Assembly (NCBI GenBank): GCA_964639245.1
Contig: CAZXCU010000004.1
Span: 62,001 to 126,000, forward strand
Length of the DNA: 64,000 nucleotides
Direction of reading: 5' to 3'
From: SB15 sp964639245
GTDB taxonomy: Bacteria > Chloroflexota > Anaerolineae > Aggregatilineales > J027
A program made the translations under genes and the position numbers. The notes under the pieces were generated by a model, which had not been told where the DNA came from, did not search any database, and saw only the letters and a list, made by a program, of their open reading frames with translations. Of this stretch, positions 25,627 to 35,500 are shown one piece after another; the first letter of the stretch is position 1, and every line of letters starts with the position of its first letter.

Positions 25627-27222
25627 ATGAAATCTTCTGATAATCCTCTTACTGGGTCGCTCTCCGGGTTGGTGTTTCGGATTATCGGGCTAGGCATCAT
25701 TGATGCGTTTGCCGTATGGTTTATTATCCAATTGCTGGGTAATGATGCCTATATTTTCGCCTTGTTTTTTATCGTCATTACGATTGGGATTAATGCGTTT
25801 TTCCTCTCAGAAAAACTGTATGCCTATCGCTGGTTTGCGCCGGGGTTGACCTTGATGATTCTCATGATTGTCTACCCGACGGTGTTCACCATTTATTCAG
25901 CCTTTACCAACTACCGCGATGGCAACATTTTAACCAAACCGCAGCTAGAAACCCGCTTGGAAGATGAACTTTACCTGCCAGAAGATGCCGTTACCTATAG
26001 CTGGACGGCGTTTGAGGCCGCCGGCGGTACCTATGCCCTCTGGTTGATTCCAATAGAAGAAGGGGCAGCCGAACCACTCTTTGTTGAGGAGGGCAAAATC
26101 ACCCCCGCTGCTGAAGTGGATTTAGGCGAATTTGCTTTAGATGAAGATGGGGTTCCCGAAGGTCTGCCGGGCTTTGAACAGGTGCGGCGTGGTCGTGCCA
26201 TCGGGGTGCTGCTGCCGACCCTTTCGGAGATTAACTTTGGCGAAGGCGATGAAATTTATAAATTCTCGCCAGACCGTCCCCAAGATTTTGCCGCCCAATT
26301 GCAAATCCGTTTTGAATTTTTGGATGACGGCAATCTGCTCGATAAAAGTACCAATACGACCTACGAACTCAAAGAAGGCAGTTTCTACGCGCCAGATGGG
26401 TCGCTTGCCCCCCCGCCTGTCACGGGCTTCTATGTCATAACCGGGTTGGACAACTTCCAGCGTTTGTTTGAAGACGAACGCATCCGCGAACCGTTTATCC
26501 GTGTTTTTCTGTGGACAGTTGCGTATGCTTTCCTGAGTGTGTTTATCACGTTCTGGTTGGGGCTGTTTATTGCCGTGGTGCTTAACGCGGACTTCATGCC
26601 GGGGAGGGCGGTTTTTCGTACCATGCTGCTTGTGCCATACACCATTCCGTCGTTTGTAACGGTCTTGGTCTGGCGCGGGTTGCTGAATGAAGAACTTGGT
26701 GTCATCAACAAAGCGCTAGATGATGTGATTGGTTGGGGGCCAGATTGGTTCTCTGACCCCACCTGGGCGAAAGTAGGGATTTTGGTCATTCAACTCTGGT
26801 TGGGTTTCCCCTACATGATGCTCATTTGTAGCGGAGCGTTGCAATCGATCCCCCGTGATATTTACAGCGCTGCCGAAGTAGACGGTGCAAATCCGACTCA
26901 GCGTTTCCGGTTTTTAACGCTGCCCTTGCTGCTGGTGGCAGTGGGGCCACTGTTGATTGCCTCGTTTGCCTACAATTTCAACAACTTCACCTTGATTGAA
27001 TATTACAACGAAGGCAATCCACCGATTCCGGGCGGGGGTGCGGCAGGCCACACGGATATTTTGATTACCTATACCTATGCGCTGGCCTTTGGCAGTGGAC
27101 GCGGGGCAGATTACGCTTTTGCATCCACCATCAGCATCGTCATTTTTGTACTGGTAGCGACCATCACGGTCATCAATTTCAGGTTTACAAGGTCATGGGA
27201 GGAGATTTCCGAAAATGTTTAA
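25627..27222 (+). CDS. malF: Maltose-type ABC transporter permease MalF
   Basis: A 531-residue membrane protein. Three N-terminal helices lie at about 16-90 (the third contains GLTLMILMIVYPTVFTIYSAF). A long extracytoplasmic loop of about 185 residues follows, equivalent to the P2 loop of MalF that contacts the binding protein. The permease core begins near residue 285. The ATPase-coupling EAA loop is AAEVDGANPTQRFRFLTLPLL. The large P2 loop distinguishes true MalF from other sugar permeases and supports maltodextrin as the substrate. It overlaps malG by 8 bases. No MalK is nearby. Confidence 0.92.
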   Translation: MKSSDNPLTGSLSGLVFRIIGLGIIDAFAVWFIIQLLGNDAYIFALFFIVITIGINAFFLSEKLYAYRWFAPGLTLMILMIVYPTVFTIYSAFTNYRDGNILTKPQLETRLEDELYLPEDAVTYSWTAFEAAGGTYALWLIPIEEGAAEPLFVEEGKITPAAEVDLGEFALDEDGVPEGLPGFEQVRRGRAIGVLLPTLSEINFGEGDEIYKFSPDRPQDFAAQLQIRFEFLDDGNLLDKSTNTTYELKEGSFYAPDGSLAPPPVTGFYVITGLDNFQRLFEDERIREPFIRVFLWTVAYAFLSVFITFWLGLFIAVVLNADFMPGRAVFRTMLLVPYTIPSFVTVLVWRGLLNEELGVINKALDDVIGWGPDWFSDPTWAKVGILVIQLWLGFPYMMLICSGALQSIPRDIYSAAEVDGANPTQRFRFLTLPLLLVAVGPLLIASFAYNFNNFTLIEYYNEGNPPIPGGGAAGHTDILITYTYALAFGSGRGADYAFASTISIVIFVLVATITVINFRFTRSWEEISENV

Positions 27223-28111
27223 CATCGCCGCAAATTTGATGTCGAATGACCTTGCCCGCCAAAAATGGACAAGCTACCTCTTCCGCATGTTCTTTGTGAC
27301 TATTGCGCTGGCTTTTGCCTTTTTCCCGATTGTATGGGTCATTTCTGCCTCGTTCAATGAAACAGGAACCCTCAATACTCAGCGTTTGATTCCCCGCCAA
27401 GCCGGGTTAGAAAATTACGAAACGCTTGTTGAAGACCCCAACGACATTCGCCCCTTCACTGTGTGGATGCGAAATTCGATTATTTTGGCGGCGGTTTCCT
27501 CTACCCTGTCCGTGATGATTAGCGCGTTGGCGGCCTATGCGTTTTCCCGCTTCCGCTTTACTGGACGACGCGGCCTGATGCTGACCATCTTCCTGATCCA
27601 AGTTTTTCCCAACTCACTCACCATTGTGGCGACCTTCCTGCTCATTCAGGAAATTGGCGAACATATTCCGCAGTTCGGCCTCAATTCCTATGGCGGGGCG
27701 CTGCTGGTTTATCTGGGGGGGGCATTGGGGATTAACACATGGCTGATGAAAGGCTTCTTTGACTCCATCCCGCGTGATTTGGATGAATCTGCCCGGATTG
27801 ACGGCGCATCCGACTGGTTGATTTTCTGGCGGATTATTTTCCCGTTGGTGCGTCCGGTGCTGGCTGTGGTGGGCATTTTAACCTTCATCGGGGTGTATGG
27901 AGATGTCATCATCGCGCTGACGTTGCTCAAAGATAAAGACCAGCAAACCCTCGCCGTTGGGTTAGCACGTTTCATCCGTGACAATTTCAATCAGGAATGG
28001 GGTGTTTTCTCGGCAGGGGCATTGCTTGGCGCGATTCCCACCGTGATTATTATTTTGGCCTTCCAACGTTTCCTCGTCGGCGGTTTGACCGAAGGCGCGG
28101 TCAAGGGCTAA
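27215..28111 (+). CDS. malG: Maltose-type ABC transporter permease MalG
   Basis: A 298-residue permease with six helices, the partner of MalF. The first helix is MFFVTIALAFAFFPIVWVIS, and the segment after it (SASFNETGTLNTQRLIP) fits MalG. The EAA coupling loop is ESARIDGASDWLIFWRIIFPL (about residues 190-210). It ends in a MalG-like tail LVGGLTEGAVKG. A terminator follows 28 bases downstream. The ATPase must be supplied from elsewhere in the genome. Confidence 0.92.
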   Translation: MFNIAANLMSNDLARQKWTSYLFRMFFVTIALAFAFFPIVWVISASFNETGTLNTQRLIPRQAGLENYETLVEDPNDIRPFTVWMRNSIILAAVSSTLSVMISALAAYAFSRFRFTGRRGLMLTIFLIQVFPNSLTIVATFLLIQEIGEHIPQFGLNSYGGALLVYLGGALGINTWLMKGFFDSIPRDLDESARIDGASDWLIFWRIIFPLVRPVLAVVGILTFIGVYGDVIIALTLLKDKDQQTLAVGLARFIRDNFNQEWGVFSAGALLGAIPTVIIILAFQRFLVGGLTEGAVKG

Positions 28112-28138
28112 GTCGCCTTTTTCAAGTTCAGGTAAACT

Positions 28139-28165
28139 ATAGCGGCTGCGTGCCGCTATTTTTTT
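28139..28165 (+). terminator. Terminator between malG and the GH13 gene
   Basis: ATAGCGGC (28139-28146) pairs with GCCGCTAT (28152-28159) around TGCGT, followed by six T. The ribosome site GAGGAG of the next gene directly follows, so read-through here would set glycosidase expression. Confidence 0.85.
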
Positions 28166-28178
28166 GAGGAGATAAGGC

Positions 28179-29783
28179 ATGGATTTTATATTTGGTACCT
28201 ACGCCACAGATGAATTAAAACTTGTGCATCATCGGGTTAGCCATCAGGGAGTTCAACATGCCCATCGTAAAACCCCGCTTGACCCCCTACCCGGTCAGCC
28301 CATTACGCTGACGGTCCAACTGGGGGCAGATATTTCCGCCAATCATGTTGCTTGTTATTACACCACCGATGGCAGCACACCATCCGGTTCGCGGGGAGTC
28401 GCACAGCAGGGCGTGGTGGTTTCATTTACCCAAGTCGAGATCGTGTGGGATATTCTCAATTGGGGCTATGTGACCCTCTGGCAGGCCGAGCTCCCTCCCC
28501 AACCAGAGAACATAACCGTTCGTTATCAAATTAGTGCTTGGGATGACACCGGTACAGAAATTTTTGGCGATTGGCCTGATGTGGATAAAACCGCCGAACA
28601 AGCCGCAGCAGCCTTTTTCCGTAATGAAGCATTGCCCACCACGCGGGCGGGCAACTCGTCGCAGGGAGAAATTTTTCAATTTCATGTTGACACCTTCACC
28701 CCGCCAGATTGGGCGCGAAAAGCGGTCATTTATCAAGTGTTTGTGGATCGTTTTTATCCGGGGGAGGGGCGCGAGTGGAATTCTACCACTTCCATGATGG
28801 ATATTTATGGCGGGACGCTCTGGGGGGTGCGCGATAAATTGGATTATATCGCCGAATTAGGGGCAAATTGCCTTTGGCTGAGTCCGACATGGGTGAGTCC
28901 CACCCATCACGGTTATGATATTGTAGATTATACGCGAGTCGAACCCCGTTTAGGCGGTGATGAAGCGCTGCACGCAGTCATCGAAGCGGCGCATACACGC
29001 GGTTTACGGGTACTGCTGGACATGCCCTGTAACCATATCTCCAACCAGCATCCTATTTTTCAAGAAGCCTTAACCAATCCCCAGAGTGCCTATCGCCAAT
29101 GGTTTCATTTTGATGACTCGCCAAACGGGTATCGCGGCTTTTTCGGGGTAGCTTCCATGCCGGATGTCAATTTAGACCATCCCGATGCTCGCCAATGGAT
29201 GCTGGAGATTGCCCGCTACTGGATCCGCGAATTTCAGATTGACGGCTACCGCTTGGATTACGCCAACGGGCCGGGGCCAAATTTCTGGAGCGATTTTGCA
29301 GTGGCTTGCAAACAGACCAAAGCCGATGTATTTTGTTTTGGGGAAATTGTGGATGCCCCGCATGTTTTTCTGCAATATGCCGGGCGGTTGGATGGCTGCT
29401 TGGATTTTCATTTGGGCGAATCGCTGCGAAAGACCTATGCTTACAAAACGTGGTCAGAAGCGGATTTTGCCCGTTTTCTGGAACGGCATCAGACCTACTT
29501 CCCTGAAAATTTCATTTTGCCTAGTTTCATTGACAATCATGATATGGATCGGTTTCTGTATGCGGCGCAAGGGGATAAACAAGCGCTCAAAAAAGCGGCG
29601 GCTGTCCAGATGAGTTTGCCCAACCCGCCGATTATCTACTACGGAACAGAAGTCGGGCTTTCACAGCAGCTCGGAAAATCGCACGGCTTAGAAGTCAGCC
29701 GCGAACCGATGCTCTGGGGGGATGACCAAGACAAAGACTTGCTCGCTCATTACAAGGCATTGATTAAGGCGCGGCATGGCTAA
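28179..29783 (+). CDS. GH13 alpha-amylase family enzyme (neopullulanase/cyclomaltodextrinase-like), C-terminally short
   Basis: A 534-residue enzyme that should cut alpha-glucans taken up by the neighbouring MalEFG importer. Residues about 1-165 form a beta-rich N-terminal domain, then a TIM barrel from WARKAVIYQVFVDRFYPG. Region I is LLDMPCNH, region II GYRLDYANG with nucleophile D360, region III FGEIVDAP with acid/base E389, and region IV FIDNHDMD with D455. There is no signal peptide, so it is cytoplasmic. The frame ends at YKALIKARHG, exactly where wzt starts (8-base overlap), and lacks the C-terminal beta-sandwich of about 70-90 residues. This suggests it was cut by recombination; activity is uncertain. 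Confidence 0.88.
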   Translation: MDFIFGTYATDELKLVHHRVSHQGVQHAHRKTPLDPLPGQPITLTVQLGADISANHVACYYTTDGSTPSGSRGVAQQGVVVSFTQVEIVWDILNWGYVTLWQAELPPQPENITVRYQISAWDDTGTEIFGDWPDVDKTAEQAAAAFFRNEALPTTRAGNSSQGEIFQFHVDTFTPPDWARKAVIYQVFVDRFYPGEGREWNSTTSMMDIYGGTLWGVRDKLDYIAELGANCLWLSPTWVSPTHHGYDIVDYTRVEPRLGGDEALHAVIEAAHTRGLRVLLDMPCNHISNQHPIFQEALTNPQSAYRQWFHFDDSPNGYRGFFGVASMPDVNLDHPDARQWMLEIARYWIREFQIDGYRLDYANGPGPNFWSDFAVACKQTKADVFCFGEIVDAPHVFLQYAGRLDGCLDFHLGESLRKTYAYKTWSEADFARFLERHQTYFPENFILPSFIDNHDMDRFLYAAQGDKQALKKAAAVQMSLPNPPIIYYGTEVGLSQQLGKSHGLEVSREPMLWGDDQDKDLLAHYKALIKARHG

Positions 29784-31050
29784 GATTGCGATTCGGGCAG
29801 AAGGGGTCAGCAAAAAATATCAAATTGGCGGGCCAAGAGCCTCGTATGGTTCGCTGCGTGAAGTGCTGATGGATATGGCGGCTCTCCCCTTGCGCCGATT
29901 CACTGCTATCCTCCAAAATCAAGCCGCTATCACTGCCTCGCAAACCTTGTGGGCGCTTAAGGATGTCGCCTTTGAAATCCAACAGGGCGAAGTCGTAGCG
30001 GTCATTGGGCATAACGGGGCGGGCAAAAGTACATTGCTTAAAATCCTCTCGCGCATTACAGCCCTCACCGAGGGAAAAATCACCTTGTATGGACGGGTAG
30101 GATCACTCTTAGAGGTGGGGACAGGGTTCCACGGCGAACTCACCGGACGCGAAAATATCTATCTCAACGGCGCAATTCTTGGGATGAAGCGCCATGAAAT
30201 CCAGCGCAAATTTGATGAAATTGTCGCTTTTTCTGAAATTGAAAAGTTTATCGATACCCCGGTCAAATTTTATTCTACCGGGATGGGAATGCGCTTGGCA
30301 TTTTCCGTCGCTGCCCATCTGGAAGCGGAAATTCTGTTGGTGGATGAAGTGTTGGCGGTGGGCGACTATGCCTTTCAACAAAAATGCTTAGGCAAAACGA
30401 CTGAAGTCAGCCAACAGGGGCGAACCGTACTGCTGGTGAGTCATAATATGGGGGCGGTGAGCCGCTTCTGCCAAAGCGGAATTTTGCTGCAAAATGGACA
30501 AATTTACGCGCAGGGAGAAATCAAATCCCTGATTACCCACTATCTTTCCCTTGGGGCGGCTGAGTCTGGATTGGTCAGACCCAATGTTGGAACAGAAGCC
30601 GCAAGAATTACCGAAGTGGGCATCCAAAACGAAGCGGGAGAATTTACCACCTATGTCGGTTCAAACCATACGTTTTATATCTGGGTAGGCTGTGAAATTC
30701 AGCAGCAGATCAACAATGCTCAAATGATGATTGAGGTGTTGACCACTGACGGAACAGTAATCTTTGTCACAACGCATACAGATATGCTGCATTCTCCCGA
30801 TTTTACTTTAATGCCCGGCATTTATCAGAAGCGTGTTCACATTCCCGGTCATTTTCTCAATCAGGGTGTCTATATGATCCACCTACGGATTTTAGGGAAT
30901 TTAGCGGGTGAGCATCGCGCCTCTCATGCGGATGCCTTTCATGTATTGCAATTTCGGGTCGTGGAAACGGGATCAGTCGCCACCAAATTCAACGATGAGC
31001 GCCGAGGGCTCGTTACCCCCCTATTGACATGGGAGGAGGTAGAAGCATGA
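29776..31050 (+). CDS. wzt: ATP-binding protein of a polysaccharide/teichoic-type exporter (Wzt/TagH-like)
   Basis: A 424-residue protein. The ATPase domain (about 1-250) has Walker A GHNGAGKST, a signature YSTGMGMRLAFSVA and Walker B AEILLVDEVLAVGD; the STG form and VLAVGD ending are typical of Wzt/TagH/RfbE ATPases. The C-terminal 160 residues are a beta-sandwich like the Wzt glycan-binding domain, which selects capped polysaccharide for export. Its permease partner is at 23166, upstream of the mal cassette. The start overlaps the truncated GH13 gene by 8 bases, and a short remnant frame follows. Confidence 0.92.
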   Translation: MAKIAIRAEGVSKKYQIGGPRASYGSLREVLMDMAALPLRRFTAILQNQAAITASQTLWALKDVAFEIQQGEVVAVIGHNGAGKSTLLKILSRITALTEGKITLYGRVGSLLEVGTGFHGELTGRENIYLNGAILGMKRHEIQRKFDEIVAFSEIEKFIDTPVKFYSTGMGMRLAFSVAAHLEAEILLVDEVLAVGDYAFQQKCLGKTTEVSQQGRTVLLVSHNMGAVSRFCQSGILLQNGQIYAQGEIKSLITHYLSLGAAESGLVRPNVGTEAARITEVGIQNEAGEFTTYVGSNHTFYIWVGCEIQQQINNAQMMIEVLTTDGTVIFVTTHTDMLHSPDFTLMPGIYQKRVHIPGHFLNQGVYMIHLRILGNLAGEHRASHADAFHVLQFRVVETGSVATKFNDERRGLVTPLLTWEEVEA

Positions 31051-31115
31051 ATTGCGAGTCATGGTTTAAAATCCGCATTCCTGAAGACATGGGTTCGTCG
31101 TATGTTGTAAAATAA
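31047..31115 (+). pseudogene. 22-residue remnant frame coupled to wzt
   Basis: An ATG overlapping the wzt stop (ATGA) is preceded by an excellent ribosome site, GGGAGGAGG, yet the frame ends after 22 codons. The start MNCESWFKIRIPED resembles the N-terminus of methyltransferases or glycosyltransferases that often follow wzt. I read it as the leftover 5' end of a deleted gene. The alternative is a genuine leader peptide. It is too short to be sure. Confidence 0.45.
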
Positions 31116-31133
31116 AGAGCCTTTTGCTAGACT
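31105..31133 (+). promoter_or_regulatory. Promoter for the 31168 gene, probably also pth and mfd
   Basis: TTGTAA (31105-31110) and TAGACT (31128-31133) are 17 bases apart, and the -10 box is preceded by TG (extended). The predicted start near 31140 is 28 bases before the ATG at 31168. Confidence 0.55.
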
Positions 31134-31167
31134 GCATGGTTTGGAGTCGCACTTGCAGAAGAAGGCC

Positions 31168-31923
31168 ATGCGAAAACTCATTTTTGTTTTGCTTACATTC
31201 ATGCTGATTCACCCTGTTTACGCGCAGGAAGTTACCCCAACCCCTGTGCCGGGAACGGTCATCATTGCCAGCCCTGCCGATGGGCAGCAACTTTTTGGCT
31301 TGGTAGAAATCACCGGAACAGCCACCCATCCCAGCCTGTTTAATGGCTATCAATTGGAATGGAGCAACATTCAAAATCCTGAAGTGTGGCTGCCCATTCA
31401 ACAGCGTGTTAATCAGCAGGTCAACAACGGCATTTTAGGCCAGTGGGATACCGTCAATGCTGGCGTACCCGACGGAATTTATCAGATTCGGCTGCGCCTG
31501 TTTTTGACCGATGAAACGGTGCAGGATTTTCAAGTGCAGAATTTGGTACTCATTAATTCGGCCCCAACGCAAGTTCCCACCCCATTACCCAATATCGCTA
31601 TTCCTACACCCACCCTCCAAGCGCTGGCAACAGCTGGGGTTTCGCCTACCCCGCTCATTGCCCAACCACCGACTGTGACTCCGCGTCCAACCTTTGAAAA
31701 TCCGATTGAACTCACCACCGATGACAATGACTCATCGTCCGCAGAAACAGAAGTGTTTAATTTTTCGGCGGTACAGGATGCGTTTTGTAGTGGTGTTCTG
31801 TTCAGTGCAATTTTCTTCGGCCTGATTGTGGCATATCTGATTCTCCGTAAGCAAATTAGCCCGTTTACCCGCCGTTTGTGGTGGCAAATTCGCAGCGAGT
31901 TCGATAACGAACAGGATTATTAA
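31168..31923 (+). CDS. Exported protein with Pro/Thr-rich linker and C-terminal anchor
   Basis: A 251-residue protein. Residues 1-20 are a signal peptide ending in YAQ. A beta-rich domain (about 30-130) has the pattern of a bacterial Ig-like domain (IIASPADGQQLFGLVEITGTA, then GVPDGIYQIRLRL). A Pro/Thr-rich linker follows (about 135-190), then one membrane helix (about 205-228) and a basic cytoplasmic tail. The ATG at 31168 with AGAAGG upstream was preferred to a TTG at 31141, as it starts the signal peptide. It lies 4 bases before pth. Function unknown; it is likely a surface protein. Confidence 0.75.
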   Translation: MRKLIFVLLTFMLIHPVYAQEVTPTPVPGTVIIASPADGQQLFGLVEITGTATHPSLFNGYQLEWSNIQNPEVWLPIQQRVNQQVNNGILGQWDTVNAGVPDGIYQIRLRLFLTDETVQDFQVQNLVLINSAPTQVPTPLPNIAIPTPTLQALATAGVSPTPLIAQPPTVTPRPTFENPIELTTDDNDSSSAETEVFNFSAVQDAFCSGVLFSAIFFGLIVAYLILRKQISPFTRRLWWQIRSEFDNEQDY

Positions 31924-31927
31924 CCCG

Positions 31928-32551
31928 ATGGAACGTTTTATGATTGTTGGGCTGGGCAATCCCGGCGCGAAGTATGTTCGCACGCGCCACAACATCGGTT
32001 TTATGTGTGTGGATGCCCTCGCCGAAAAATTTCAGATGGCTATTGATACGGTCAAATTTCAGGCTAAATTTGGCGAAGGCACGATTGCAGGCAAGCGCGT
32101 GGTGCTGGTTAAACCCCAGACCTATATGAACGCAAGCGGAGCAGCCATTCGCGGGCTGTCCAATTTTTATAAGATTCCGCCTGAACAAATTCTGGTCATC
32201 TACGATGATTTGGACACACCGCTTGGTACACTACGGATTCGCGCCAAAGGCGGGGCAGGCGGTCAAAAAGGCGTTCGCAGCACCATCGAACATCTTGGTA
32301 CAGAAAATTTCCCCCGTGTTAAATTCGGGATTGGTCGTCCACCGGGCAAAATGGAAGCGGCAGATTATGTGTTGCAAGAGTTCTTAAAAGACGATGTGAT
32401 TCTGGCACGCGAAACCATAGACCGTGTTCTCAAAGCCGTTGAGATTTGGCTGACAGATGGACTCGAAATGGCGATGAATCGTCAAAATGGCACCGCAGAA
32501 CAGGCGGCCTCTGCCCAACCTGCTAAAGTTGAAGTAAAGCCAGAAGAATAA
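31928..32551 (+). CDS. pth: Peptidyl-tRNA hydrolase
   Basis: Recycles tRNA from peptidyl-tRNA that falls off the ribosome. The 207-residue product begins with MIVGLGNPGAKYVRTRHNIG, with the catalytic histidine in RHNIG. It carries PQTYMNASG, YDDLDTPLG and GGAGGQKGVRS, all family motifs. The last 25 residues are a low-complexity Ala/Pro/Glu tail not needed for the fold. mfd follows 7 bases downstream, the same pth-mfd order as in Bacillus. Confidence 0.96.
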   Translation: MERFMIVGLGNPGAKYVRTRHNIGFMCVDALAEKFQMAIDTVKFQAKFGEGTIAGKRVVLVKPQTYMNASGAAIRGLSNFYKIPPEQILVIYDDLDTPLGTLRIRAKGGAGGQKGVRSTIEHLGTENFPRVKFGIGRPPGKMEAADYVLQEFLKDDVILARETIDRVLKAVEIWLTDGLEMAMNRQNGTAEQAASAQPAKVEVKPEE

Positions 32552-32558
32552 AGGTCAC

Positions 32559-35500
32559 ATGCGCTTAGACGGACTTTTACCCGCCCTCACGCAAACAGGG
32601 GTGTTTCAATCGCTGCTGAAAAATCTGGAAGCCCAACAGCCCATTGCAGGTCAGCAAATTTTACGGGCAGCACGGCCTTATGTCGTCGCAGCAATTGCCC
32701 AAGTTGTTGACCGTCCGATACTGCTGATTACAGATCGGGTAGACCGGGCATATAATTTAACCGAACAACTGCCCGTCTGGTTGCCAGAGCGTTCTGTTTC
32801 CCGCTTTTTAGAGCCATCCGCGCCTTTTTACGAGCGTGCGCCCTGGTCGGAGGAAGTTCTACGGGCGCGGTTGCATACACTGGGCTTGTTTTACCATGCC
32901 AAAGATGCCAAAACCTGCCCGATTGTGATTGCCTCTGCGGAAGCGCTGATGCAAAAAACACTTCCCGTGCGGGAATTCACCCTTGGTACACGCAAACTTA
33001 AAATCGGCGGCACTCAAGACCCCGATAAATTGATCCGGCTGTGGCTGGATTTGGGTTATGAAGCAACAACCATCGTTGCCCAACCGGGACAATTTTCGCG
33101 GCGTGGTGGGATTGTGGATGTTTTTCCCCCTACCGAATCCAATCCGATTCGAATTGAATTTTTTGATACCGAAATTGAAAGTATGCGGCGGTTTGACGCG
33201 GCAACCCAACGTTCACTGGAGACTTTAGACACCCTCTATTTTGCCCCCACGCGGGAAGCGCTGCCCAAATATGCCCCGAAAGTGGCGGAACACCTGCGCG
33301 ATTGGTTCATGGCCCAGCCCATCGACGATGAGGCGGTGTCGCTGCGTCCCGATTATGAAATGCTCCAACAAGGCACACCTTTTCCCTTGCTGGAATTTTA
33401 CCTGCCTTGGTTTTACAGCCAGCCCGCCAGTTTGCTCGATTATCTTCCCGAAAATACGCTGATTATCATTGAGGATTGGCACAATTTACACGATAGCATC
33501 GCCAGCCATGAGGAAGAAGCCATTGCCCTACGGGAAGAAAAATTACGCATCAATCTGCTGCCCGAGAATGCACCGTTGGCTTACCACACATGGGATGATT
33601 TGTCCGAAAAACTCGAATCTTTCCAGACCCTGTATTTGGGACAAGCAGAAAATGCAGTCGTCGGGCAAGCCGATCATTTAGGGGCATTGTTTATGCCCGG
33701 CGGGCGCTTTGGCGGTCAAATTCGTTTGGTGCTAGACCACTTACGTCAGCTTCGCCGCAACGGAGAACAAACCGTAACGGTCACGCGCCAAGCGGAACAT
33801 TTCGCCCTGTTATGGTCGGAATCCGCCCCGTATATCCCGCCTGTGAAAGACATCCCCACCGATGAAAATTTGGGCGCAACCAGCTTTATTGAAGGGGAAC
33901 TGGGCGAAGGCTGGGTTTTAAAGGGGCAAAAAATTCTCAATCTGCTGACCGATGCAGAAATTTTTGGTTGGAAACGCCCAGAACCCCGTCGGCATCATCG
34001 TCCTAAAAATATCACCCCTGAAACAGCTTTCGCTGACCTTGAAATCGGTGATTTTGTGGTACATGTTGAATTTGGTATCGGGCGGTTTGCCGGACTGATT
34101 CGGCGCAGCCTCGACGGGCAGGAACGTGAATTTATCAAGCTCGAATATGCTGATGGCGATACGCTCTTTGTTCCGATTCATCAAGCCGAACGGGTAACGC
34201 GCTATATTGGTTCGGAGAACACCGCCCCGCCCAAACTGCACAAACTCGGCACGCAGGAATGGCATCAAATTCGCAAAAAAGCCAGCGAAGCAGCAGAAGA
34301 ATATGCCAAAGAACTGCTTGAACTTTATGCCAAACGCGCTACCTCGAAAGGTTTTACTTTTAGCCCCGATACCCCTTGGCAACATGAGCTAGAAGCCTCG
34401 TTTCCCTATGTGGAAACCGATGACCAACTGCAAGCCATCCGTGAAGTGAAACAGGACATGGAATCCACCATACCAATGGATCGGCTCATTTGTGGCGATG
34501 TGGGTTTTGGCAAAACGGAAATTGCGGTGCGGGCAGCGTTTAAGGCGGTCAACGATGGCAAACAGGTCGCGATTCTTGTACCCACCACCATTTTAGCCCA
34601 GCAGCATTTTCAGACTTTTTCTGAACGCATGGCGAATTTCCCCGTCAAAGTCGAGATGATTTCGCGGTTTCGCAGTCCCGAAGAGCAGGACGCTATCATC
34701 GAAGCGCTTGCCGATGGCAGTGTCGATATTGTCATCGGAACACATCGTTTGTTGAGCAAGGATGTGAAATTTAAGGATTTAGGGCTGCTGGTGATTGATG
34801 AGGAGCAGCGTTTTGGGATTACCCATAAAGAACAACTCAAACAACTGCGGGCGAATCTGGATATTTTAACCCTCACGGCAACACCCATCCCGCGCACCCT
34901 CTATCTAGGGATTACCGGTTTGCGCGACATCAGTGTGATTCAAACCGCACCGGAAGAACGTCTACCGATTGCTACCCATGTAGGCATGTACGATGATCGT
35001 TTGGTGCGACAGGCGATTCTGCGCGAAATTGACCGGGGCGGGCAGGTTTTTTTTGTGCATAACCGTGTCCGTACCATTAAAGCGATTGCCCGCCAGCTAG
35101 AACACCTTGTCCCGGAAGCCAGCTTCGCCATTGCTCATGGGCAGATGAATGAGCATCAACTCGAAAAAATTATGCGCGATTTTGGCAAGGGCGCGTTTGA
35201 TGTGCTGGTTTCAACCTCGATTATCGAAAGTGGTTTGGACATCCCCAACGCCAACACCATGATGATCGACCGTGCGGATTGGTTCGGGTTGGCGGAATTG
35301 TATCAACTGCGTGGGCGGGTCGGGCGTAGCGCCAACCAAGCCTATGCTTATTTTTTCCACCCTTCGACCAGCAAACTCACCGAGGAGGCACGGGCGCGGT
35401 TAGAAACCATTGGCGAGGAAACACAGTTAGGCGCGGGGTTGTCCATTGCCATGCGTGACCTTGAGCTACGTGGCGCAGGGGATATTCTGGGTAAACGCCA

